A stretch of DNA of 10,634 bases from an uncultured Ureaplasma sp. Lineage in GTDB: Bacteria > Bacillota_I > Bacilli_A > Mycoplasmatales > Mycoplasmoidaceae. The notes beneath the pieces are model-generated. The model worked only from the letters and a program-made list of their open reading frames with translations. It was not told the origin of the DNA and did no database searches. This document shows positions 1 to 7,700 of this stretch, in pieces. The stretch is taken from NCBI GenBank assembly GCA_902782585.1, contig CACZNK010000011.1:1-10634 (forward strand). The letters are read 5' to 3'. The stretch's first letter is position 1; each line of letters begins with the position of its first letter. The position numbers were made by a program, and so were the translations under genes.

Positions 1-37
1 CCTAATGCATTATTTTACACATTAGGAGATTTTTTTA
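1..37 (+). terminator. Possible rho-independent terminator of a gene left of the window
   Basis: The 7-nt arms CCTAATG (1-7) and CATTAGG (20-26) are exact reverse complements around a 12-nt loop. They are followed, after AGA, by a run of T. On the + strand this would end a transcript entering from the left. The stem is short and the loop large, so it is a modest candidate. On the minus strand it lies downstream of the ferredoxin gene but has no T-run inside the window, so its use as the suf operon terminator is unsupported. Confidence 0.4.
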
Positions 38-40
38 ATT

Positions 41-67
41 ATTGTGAACTAAATGGGGTTCACTCCA
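41..67 (-). repeat. Candidate terminal inverted repeat of an IS3-family (IS150-like) element
   Basis: Read on the minus strand from 67, the sequence starts TGGAGTGAACCCC and continues ATTTAGTTCACA. From memory, IS150-subgroup ends begin with TG, carry a TGACCCC block and finish near GTTGGACA. The order and spacing match with one extra base. If this is real, an insertion sequence lies to the left and ends at 67. The motif also holds a 6-bp inverted repeat (44-49 with 58-63), so it could instead be a simple hairpin. No transposase sequence is visible here. Confidence 0.35.
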
Positions 68-106
68 GATAATCATTGCTTTTTATTTTGTGTTGTTGCT
101 AATTAA

Positions 107-289
107 TTATTTATCTTCATCAATTGAAGTTACTGGACAAGATTGTGCACAAGTTCCGCATCCTTGACATTTACTTGGATCAATTTTAGCTTTACCATCT
201 GAACCTAAATTAATTGCTCCATGTGGACAACAACTTGTACATGTTCCACAACCAATACATTTATTTGAATTTACTTTAAATTTTGCCAT
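107..289 (-). CDS. 2[4Fe-4S] clostridial-type ferredoxin
   Basis: A 60-residue protein with two CxxCxxCxxxCP motifs: CIGCGTCTSCCP at about residues 11-22 and CQGCGTCAQSCP at about 41-52. These are the eight cysteine ligands of a bacterial 2[4Fe-4S] ferredoxin, a small cytosolic low-potential electron carrier, and the length is typical. The first motif has an additional Cys just before its fourth ligand. The start is supported by AAGGA seven bases upstream (295-299). The gene is last in the suf operon, 30 bp after sufB, so it is probably cotranscribed. It could donate electrons for cluster assembly or serve an enzyme elsewhere, such as pyruvate:ferredoxin oxidoreductase or a hydrogenase; the window does not show which. 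Ferredoxins are uncommon in mycoplasmas. Confidence 0.95.
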   Translation of the reverse strand: MAKFKVNSNKCIGCGTCTSCCPHGAINLGSDGKAKIDPSKCQGCGTCAQSCPVTSIDEDK

Positions 290-294
290 ATTTA

Positions 295-299
295 TCCTT
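295..299 (-). promoter_or_regulatory. Ribosome binding site of the ferredoxin gene
   Basis: AAGGA on the minus strand, five to six bases before the ATG at 289. It is one of the few clear Shine-Dalgarno sites in the operon. It suggests the ferredoxin is translated independently of sufB, unlike the overlapping genes upstream. Confidence 0.6.
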
Positions 300-319
300 A
301 CATTATTAGATTATAGAAA

Positions 320-1669
320 TTATTTAATGTCCATTTTTAATAATCTATTTAATTCAACACTATATTCAATTGGTAATTCATTAGTAAAATCTTTTATAAA
401 ACCAAGAACTAATAATTGTTTAGCGGTTGTTAAATCAATTCCTTTTGATTGCAAATAAAACAATTTCTGTTGATCAATATCAGTAACTTTAGCTTCATGT
501 TTTATTGTTGAAGTATTATTAAATATTTTTTCAGTTGGGAATGTGTCACTTTTAGATTTTTTATCAAGAATTAAAGTATCACATACTACATCACTTATTG
601 CATTAGTTGCAGTTTTTGCAATACGTATTAAACCTCTATATGTAGCATTTCCACCATTATGAGCAATTGATTTAGAAATTATTTGAGATTTTGTATTTTT
701 TCCAATATGAATCATTTTCGCACCAGCATCTTGAATAATATTTTCATGTGAAACCGCTATAGAAATACATTTAGCTTTAGAATTATCACCTTTTAATATA
801 GCTGCTGGATATTTCATATTTAGTTTGCTACCTAAATTACCATCAATTCATTCCATTGTTCCGTTATCATCAACAATAGCTCTTTTTGTTACAAGATTTA
901 AAACATTATCTGATCAGTTTTGAATTGTTGAATATCTACAAAATGCATTTTTACCAACGAAAATTTCAACAACTGCAGCATGTAAATTGTTTTTATCATA
1001 TATTGGTGCTGTACAACCTTCATTGTAGTGAACATAAGCATTATCATCAACAATTATCAATGTTCTTTCAAACTGTCCAACAGATTTAGTATTAATTCGG
1101 AAATAAGCAGACAATGGTTTATTAACTCTTATACCTTTAGGTACATATAAAAATGTACCACCAGATCAAACTGCAGTGTTTAATGCAGCATATTTATTGT
1201 CACCAAAAGGAACTAATTTACCAAAATATTTTTTAACCAAATTAGGATATTTTAATAATGCTGTTTCAATGTTTGTAAATATAACACGCTTATCATCTAG
1301 TTCTTTTTTTAATTGATGATGAACTGTTTCTGAATCATATTGATTATTAACCCCAGAAAAATATTTTGCTTCACGTTTGGGAACTCCTAGTTCAATGAAT
1401 TGTTTTTTAATTTTACTTGGAACATCATTTCATGATGTTTTATAAAATTTACTATCAAGTGCTGATGCATAATAAATATAATCATTAAAATTAATAAAAT
1501 CTAACTTAGGACCTCATTTAGGGTTTTTAAGTTTACAAAACATTTTATAAGCATCTAATCTTTTTTGTAACATTCATTTAGGTTCATTTTTAAGTGATGA
1601 AATCATTTTAATAACATTAACACTTAATCCTTTTTTTAAGACTATTTTATTTTCTTTTTTTATTTTCAT
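320..1669 (-). CDS. sufB: SufB, Fe-S cluster scaffold subunit of the SufBCD complex
   Basis: 449 residues when TGA is read as Trp; family members are usually about 465. The reading runs from ATG at 1669 to TAA at 320 through several in-frame TGA codons. Family landmarks are present: VWSGGTFLYVPKGI, then YFRIN, the EGCTAPIYD segment with Cys219 (the Cys254 position of E. coli SufB), the TMEWIDGNLGSK segment, and near the C-terminus SDTFP, HEAKV and FTNELPIEY. SufB forms the right-handed beta-helix scaffold that builds clusters together with SufC and SufD and receives sulfur from SufS/SufU. The C-terminal LFYLQSKGID block follows the Gram-positive form. The ATG lies 23 bp inside the end of sufU and has no Shine-Dalgarno, which suggests translational coupling; no better start was seen. 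Confidence 0.95.
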
Positions 1670-2111
1670 AATTATTTAATGCATTCAATATTGCTTTAAT
1701 TCCAACTTTTGCACAATTGATACGATTAGCTTGTTTATTAACATTAACAAAACAAAACAATTCATCCAATAATGATTTATCATATGGTTTGTTATCAATC
1801 ATATTTAAATAATTATTGATGATTTTTTTTGCAACAAGAATAGTTTTGTTAATTAATAAGTTACACATTATATCAGTAGAAGATGTGCTGATAGCACATC
1901 CAATTCCAGAAAATTTAATATCTTTAATCTTATTATTTTTGATACTGATATGTGATGTTAAATTATCAATGCAAGAGGGAGATGAGACATTGCAACTAAC
2001 ATAATTTTTTAACTTATTAGTTGTGTTATCATCAACATGATATTGAGGATTTTCATAATGATCAAGAATTATCGATCTGATTAATTCAGGATCATTGTTT
2101 TTAAATGACAT
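1647..2111 (-). CDS. sufU: SufU, zinc-dependent sulfur acceptor for SufS
   Basis: A 154-residue IscU-fold protein of SufU type. It keeps the four zinc ligands expected from B. subtilis SufU: Cys47 and Asp49 in SPSCID, Cys72 in GIGCAIS, and Cys133 in NRINCAK. Asp two residues after the first Cys, and the longer spacing between the second and third Cys regions, separate SufU from the IscU scaffold. In the family, Cys47 takes the persulfide sulfur from SufS and passes it towards SufBCD. Additional cysteines occur at 40, 83 and 120. AAGGAG (2124-2129) lies 12 bases before the ATG. The start overlaps the end of sufS by 11 bp and the end overlaps sufB by 23 bp. Confidence 0.93.
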   Translation of the reverse strand: MSFKNNDPELIRSIILDHYENPQYHVDDNTTNKLKNYVSCNVSSPSCIDNLTSHISIKNNKIKDIKFSGIGCAISTSSTDIMCNLLINKTILVAKKIINNYLNMIDNKPYDKSLLDELFCFVNVNKQANRINCAKVGIKAILNALNNYENKKRK

Positions 2112-3327
2112 TATTTAATTCATCTCCTTTTTTAAATTTTTTTAATATACCAACTAGATAATCAATTTCTTTTCTTGTGTTATAAATGTAAAAAGAAATT
2201 CTAATTGCTGAATTTATATTTGTAGAAACATTTGAAGCTTTTGCACATGATAGTCCTGATCTAACAATAATTTTTTTAGATCCTAAATAATTAGCTAAAT
2301 CTTGTGGTGAAACTCCTTTTATATTAAAGAAAACAATCCCTAAATTAAAATTTTTAGTGTAATATTCAATATTTTTTAATGAAGCAAATTTCTTATTAAT
2401 ATATTGTTTTAATTCATATTCATGCTTTAAAATATTATTTCAACCAAATTTATTTAAATATTTAATAGCTGCTTTAAATCCACATATTCCAGCAATATTT
2501 GGAGTTCCACCTTCAAATTTATCAACCCCAGTAGCATATGTAAATTTATTTTTATTAGCATCAACAATAGAATTCATACCTCCACCAAATTTTAATGGAT
2601 CAATTTTATTAATTCATTTTTTGTTAATATAACATACACCAACACCTGTAGGACCAAGCATTTTATGAGCACTAAATGCTAAGAAATCAACATATGAGTC
2701 TTTAAGATTATGTTTGATATGTGGAATGGATTGGGTAGCATCAATAACAATAACAATATTTGGATTAAATCGTTTAATTTTTTTAGTTAAAGAATTTAAA
2801 TTAATAAAATTTCCTAAAATATTGCTTACATCTGAAAATGTAACAATTTTAGTTTTCTTTGTTAATGAAGATAAAAAACTTTTTTCAGTTGGAATTTTAT
2901 TTTCACCAACTCAAACTAATTTACATCTTGTTTGATTACTAATTTGCATTCATGGTAACATATTTGAAGTATGCTCAATATAAGTTAAAACAATTTCATC
3001 ATCTTTTTTAATATATTTTTTTAATCCATTTGCAACCAAATTAATAGATTCAGTCGCTCCAGATGTGAATATAACTTCTTGTGAACTACAGTTCAATAAT
3101 TTAGCTATTTCATTTCTAGAATTAGTAATAAGTTTATGTGTTTGATATGCAAATAATGAATCATTATTATGTGGATTACAACAATACTTTTCATAATATT
3201 CAGATTCTTTATCAATAACATATTTAGGTTTTAAACTTGTTGCAGCAGAATCAAAATAACATCAACCTTTATTATTTGAAAATCATGGGAAATCTTTCCG
3301 TAATTTATAAATTTCTTTATCTGTCAT
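2101..3327 (-). CDS. sufS: SufS, PLP-dependent cysteine desulfurase (group II)
   Basis: 408 residues (B. subtilis SufS has about 406), open only with TGA as Trp. In order: FDSAATSLKP near residue 24; TSGATESINLV at 88-98; IEHTSNMLPW at 117-126, whose His119 should stack on PLP; DATQSIPH at 196-203; SAHKMLGPTG with PLP Lys222; FEGGTPN at 271-277; VRSGLSCAK with catalytic Cys361; and ISFYIYNT at 378-385. It removes sulfur from L-cysteine as a persulfide on Cys361 and hands it to SufU. The usual GHHCAQP loop is GLSCAKA. Position 342, His in B. subtilis SufS and part of the SufS-SufU zinc exchange, is Gln. GGGAG lies five bases before the ATG. It overlaps sufD and sufU by 11 bp each. Confidence 0.95.
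2124..2129 (-). promoter_or_regulatory. Ribosome binding site of sufU inside sufS
   Basis: AAGGAG on the minus strand, 12 bases before the sufU ATG and still within the last codons of sufS (Lys-Gly-Asp). The spacing is long for a Shine-Dalgarno site, so coupling to sufS translation may matter as well. Confidence 0.5.
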
Positions 3328-4009
3328 ATTTGCTCCCATTATTAAGCATTTTATTTATAGTTAGTTTTGTTTGCTGATAAGCATCAATTCTATGTTTTTT
3401 ACTATTATAGTAAGTACTTTTTAAAATGCTTATTTCATTTTCAACAATAGTATTTATAGCTTGTTTATAATCAAAACCTTTTGATTCAAGATAAAAGATA
3501 AAATCTTTATTTATATGTCCAATATTTACACTATGCGTAGCATTGATTTTATTAGTATCTATTACTAAAGAAGGGATAACAGTAATTTTTGCACTATTTG
3601 AAAATAAAAATCCCTTAATTTCTTGTTTAGTTGTTATGTTGAAATCATTTTTTTTTGCATTAGATTTAACATCCATAAAACCATTACCATTTTTAGATGC
3701 AAATAATTTAGCAAATAAATAACTTTTGCAATTAGATTCATTATTTAAAATGATGTTAAAATGATGATTGGAATTTTGAATCAAATCAATAAAATAAGCT
3801 TTTAAAACACAATTTTTTTTTATATCAAATTTAATGTTTTTGTTGATACTATTTTTATTAATGGATAAAAAAACCAAAGTTGAGTTTTTATTAATCTCTA
3901 AATTGACATTATTATTTTTTATATTGTTTAAATAATACAAAATTGGTTTAGAATCTAAAGCAATTGATCGCCTTTTTATTTGATTTTTTTTCATAATTTT
4001 TATAACCAT
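3317..4009 (-). CDS. sufD: SufD-like Fe-S assembly protein, truncated form
   Basis: Up to 230 residues against about 430 for usual SufD. The C-terminal half of the family is recognisable: TTKQEIKGFLFSNSAK at 126-141, VIPSLVIDT at 144-152, INATHSVNIG at 155-164, and FYLESKGFDYKQA at 172-184. His159 fits the conserved SufD His (His360 in E. coli). The N-terminal helical domain is absent, leaving a beta-helix core and C-terminal helices. SufD pairs with SufB and binds SufC. The place in the operon, between sufC and sufS, supports the call. The start is uncertain. ATG at 4009 and ATG at 3994 lie 62 and 47 bp inside sufC without a Shine-Dalgarno. An ATT at 3964 sits six bases after AAAAGG and would give a 17-bp overlap and 215 residues. 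Confidence 0.85.
   Translation of the reverse strand: MVIKIMKKNQIKRRSIALDSKPILYYLNNIKNNNVNLEINKNSTLVFLSINKNSINKNIKFDIKKNCVLKAYFIDLIQNSNHHFNIILNNESNCKSYLFAKLFASKNGNGFMDVKSNAKKNDFNITTKQEIKGFLFSNSAKITVIPSLVIDTNKINATHSVNIGHINKDFIFYLESKGFDYKQAINTIVENEISILKSTYYNSKKHRIDAYQQTKLTINKMLNNGSKYDR
3333..3337 (-). promoter_or_regulatory. Ribosome binding site of sufS inside sufD
   Basis: GGGAG on the minus strand with a five-base spacer to the sufS ATG at 3327, within the last codons of sufD. This fixes the sufS start and the 11-bp overlap. Confidence 0.6.
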
Positions 4010-4715
4010 GTTTAATTATTTCGTTAATAATCTCAATGCCACCAATTTTAGCAACTTTTTGATTGGCTAACAAAACAACTTTATTAGGTTTAATGTTTTT
4101 GAACATATCAAGATCATGTGAAACCATTATTGTGATGTGTGACTTTTTATTTTTATTAATGTAATTTTGAACAGTTTTAATTGCATCAATATCTAAACCA
4201 GCATCTAGCTCATCAAGCAATAAAACTTTTGAATTTAATAAAGCAGACTGGATGATTTCGTTTTTTTTCTTTTGACCACCTGAAAAACCAACATTAACTG
4301 AATGCGAAAGCAAATCTTTATCAAGTGAAATTTGATTGAATAAGTTATCAATCATTTTGTATTTTTGATAAAAATTTGAATTGGGGTTATTGATTTTTAT
4401 TATGTTTTTTAAGAATTCAATCATTGGAACTCCATCCAATTGTGGGGGGTTTTGATCGACATAAAAAAATCCTTTTCGAGCAATTTTGTATGTTTCTATA
4501 TTTTTTATAGATTGTTTGTTGAATAGAATATCACCACAAGAAATTTTGGTTGAATAATGATTCATCAATGACTTCAATAAAGTGGTTTTTCCTGCACCAT
4601 TTGGACCAATTAAAGCTACAACATCACCTGTTTTGAAATTTAATGAAATATTTTTAAGAACAGTAATGGAATCAATTTTGATATTAACATTTTTAATGTG
4701 TAGATAATTCAACAT
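3948..4715 (-). CDS. sufC: SufC, ABC-type ATPase of the SufBCD complex
   Basis: A 255-residue cytosolic ABC ATPase. Walker A GPNGAGKTT at 37-45; Q-loop in VDQNPPQLDGVP around Gln88; signature FSGGQKKKNEI at 144-154; Walker B VLLLDELDAGLDIDA at 164-178 with catalytic Glu169; and switch His200 in MVSHD. The KKxNEI after the signature and the GLDIDA after Walker B are SufC hallmarks. ATP binding and hydrolysis reshape SufB/SufD during cluster assembly. The signature has Gln where SufC often has Glu (SGGE). This is the first gene of the operon, 9 nt downstream of the predicted transcription start and without a Shine-Dalgarno. Its last codons overlap sufD. Confidence 0.96.
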   Translation of the reverse strand: MLNYLHIKNVNIKIDSITVLKNISLNFKTGDVVALIGPNGAGKTTLLKSLMNHYSTKISCGDILFNKQSIKNIETYKIARKGFFYVDQNPPQLDGVPMIEFLKNIIKINNPNSNFYQKYKMIDNLFNQISLDKDLLSHSVNVGFSGGQKKKNEIIQSALLNSKVLLLDELDAGLDIDAIKTVQNYINKNKKSHITIMVSHDLDMFKNIKPNKVVLLANQKVAKIGGIEIINEIIKHGYKNYEKKSNKKAINCFRF

Positions 4716-4748
4716 AATAATATAAAATATATTATAATATCACACATT
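4716..4748. promoter_or_regulatory. Divergent promoter with a shared palindromic -10 box
   Basis: The 33-bp gap between sufC (minus) and the lipoprotein gene (plus) contains a perfect 12-bp palindrome at 4729-4740. It places TATAAT on the + strand at 4733-4738 and on the minus strand at 4731-4736. Starts about seven bases downstream would fall near 4745 (+) and 4724 (-), leaving 5' leaders of roughly four and nine bases. No good -35 box is seen on either side, which is common in mollicutes. No repressor operator is evident beyond the palindrome. Confidence 0.6.
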
Positions 4749-7700
4749 ATGAAAAGAAAAATATCAAAGTTTATCATTGGAATGTCAATTTTTGGAGTAG
4801 GTTTAGTTAGTTTACCAATGATTTCGTCATGTTCAAGTATTGATGATTTGCAAAGAGTTAATAGAGGTAATGGTTCAGTATTTGCATCTTATGGAGATAA
4901 TTTTCAAATCACATTTAATGATCAAATTGTTGATGCAATGACATCCCAAACTTCATACAATGAATTTAAAAAACAATATGCAAATCAACTTTTATATAAT
5001 TTTTATGAAAAAATTGTTAATTCTAAAAAGATTCAATCATTTAATGATAATTGATTAAAATGAAATAATGATATTGATGGTGAATATGATGAAAAAGTAA
5101 AAGAGTCAAAAGAAAAAAATGGTTCTAAATGACAATTTTATTTTCAAAATGAAGTGTTAGATCCAGTTGGTGGAACGAAAGAAGCATGGAAATACAACCA
5201 ATTATGTTCAAAAATTCGTGAAGATTTTAAAACTAAAGTTTTTGTTAATGATTATCTTGCATATTCAAACAAATCTGAATATAATGTAAACAATGACATA
5301 GTTTCTACATTTGATAAAAATATTTTTTTTGAACATCCAGATGAATGAAAAAAGATAAACTTTTATGCAAAAAATAAATCTGGAGGTAATTACAATACTG
5401 ATCGTGATTTAGATGACATTTATGCATTAATTCAAAAATTAGTATTTGAAATGTATACAGGAACAAATCATCCATTTTCTGTTTCAATGTGTTTATGAAA
5501 ATATAAAAATCCAACTTCATCAAAAGGGTTGTTAGATATATATTCTGATAAAATCAATGGTGGTGATAAGTCATCAGTAAAAGCTGATGATGATGGCGGA
5601 GATGATGATAGCGGCGGCGGTAGTAGTTCAGTAACAGATGCAAATTATGCATTTCCTGCATTCCCAGAATATGATGGTAATTCATCTGCAAATGGTAAAT
5701 TTTGATTTACAATAAATAAATTTCTTTTAAATGATGATAATTATGGTTTATTGAATAATTCAGGATTTAGTAATATCACTAATGATAAATGATATACAGA
5801 TGATAGTGCAACACAAATAATCGTTGAATCAAGAGATTTAGCATCTCTTGATGCGGTATTTGGTGGTGCAGCTGTAAATTTATGAGCAGATTATAGTAGT
5901 AGTCAATATGTAACTGATAAATTCCTTAAATATGATATTAACGATTTGTTGGTTAATTTTAATATTGGAACAAATACTGATATTTTAAGGAACTTTTTCT
6001 TCCGTTCAAATGATAAAAGATTATTTGGAAATGATGGTAGCTTAACTAGATTAGGAAAAGATTTAGCATCTTGTGAAAACAAAATTGATTTAAGTAAGAT
6101 TTATGAACAAGAAGGTGATGAAGGTGAATTAAAAGATAATGGTGGTAGTGATAAATTTCACAGTAAAATTTTTAGATTAGATTCTCCTTTATTCTTTGAT
6201 TACTATGGTAAAAATACAGATGAAGGTGGGGTACAATGAGTTGTGCCGGCATTAAGATTATATGATGGTTTTGATGATGAAAAAAATCCAAAATTATTAC
6301 CCTATGTTTTAATTAGGGATGAGATATCTGAAGGTGGTGTTCATATCATAGGTTTGAATGGTGCATCTTATTTTAGTAATGGTAGTGAACAAAGTGGTTA
6401 TTTAAAAAAATCATCAAGTGATAGCAATGATAGAACTCTTCCATTCTCACAAGGTAGAGAAAATATTTTATTAAAAGCTCAATGTTTATGAGAAAAGACT
6501 AATTCATCTTCAACATTTAATTTAGATAGTAAGATCAAAAGTTTCTTTGAAAATGACGATAATATGAATGACATCATCATTTCAATGGCTAAAAATAAAA
6601 CAAAACGTGAAAATGATGTTATTTTTGAAAATAAAATCATTTTTAATGATGAAGGATTATTAGAAGGTATTGATCATAACCCATTTTATGAATTATTCTC
6701 ATTAGGAAATATTTTCTTTTTAACCCAATCTACAATTGCTGCAATTGATACTCAAAATAAAAGATTATTTAACACTAAATTTGCTAATGTAAAAAAATCA
6801 GTATCTTCGCGTTCTGATTCATTATCTAAAATTACAAAATCAAATTATTCAAATGGATTGAGTACACCTTATCCATTTACATTTTCTGAACCTAATAATA
6901 ACGGTTATGTTTCATCATTGGTTTCATATGATGTTAATAGTATTTTAGCATGAAAACAATGTGATATATATGATGAATATGAACCAAAGAATGACACATG
7001 GGATAGAAATGAAATTACATTTAAAAGTGTAAAAGATATAAAAAATAATTATATTTCACAAGTAACAAGTTTGACACAAAATATTAAACCTAATATTCAA
7101 ATGTCAAAACCTGGTAAATATAGTGAACACATTTATAATGAATGAAATCAAAATAATGCCTTATCAGTTGCTATATATGCTGTTTTAGAATCTTATGGCA
7201 AGGATGATACATTAGGTAATAATGTAAAGATTAAAGCAATGAAGAATTATGCTAATTCAATTTTTGGTGATGATAGTGTCATTTCATCATTTGATTCATT
7301 TAATGGTTATGCAACAATTAAAAAAAATAGTTTAAAAACAGCATTTATATCACAGTATATAACTAATCAAATGTTAAGTGCTGATAGACCAATACCATTG
7401 TATCAATCAAATAATTGAAATGATTCAATTGATCAATATGCAAACTTACTTGAACAAGCCTTTAAAAATGATTTAAGCAAATCATATCAAGATATTAGTT
7501 ATAGCTCTAAGATGTATGATTACCTTTTAACATTGGATGCAATTCAATATTTAGCTAAAGATAATTATGCTAATTTAATTGATTATTTAAAAAAGAATGT
7601 AATTCGTTATGGTGAAGAAGGTAATATTGTTTGAATTGCTGAAGAAGATACAAGTTGTGTTCCTACATTTAATAATGATAAGAATTCAATTAGCAATGAA

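Noticed and set aside
44..75. GGTTCACTCC resembling the T-arm of a tRNA
   Set aside because: The position of invariant A58 is C, and no acceptor stem, anticodon arm or D-arm can be folded around it.
886..2935. Open reading frames on the + strand across sufB, sufU and sufS (886-1089, 1816-2004, 2714-2935)
   Set aside because: They lie opposite well-supported SUF genes, have no recognisable motifs and no ribosome sites; they are shadows of AT-rich coding DNA.
5322..5330. T8 run (and an A8 run near 7320) as phase-variation tracts in the lipoprotein
   Set aside because: Runs of eight are common in this AT-rich DNA and both are within an intact frame; without several strains there is no sign of switching.
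5305..5523. Minus-strand open frame of 72 codons inside the lipoprotein gene
   Set aside because: It is antisense to the lipoprotein frame, with no motif or promoter.
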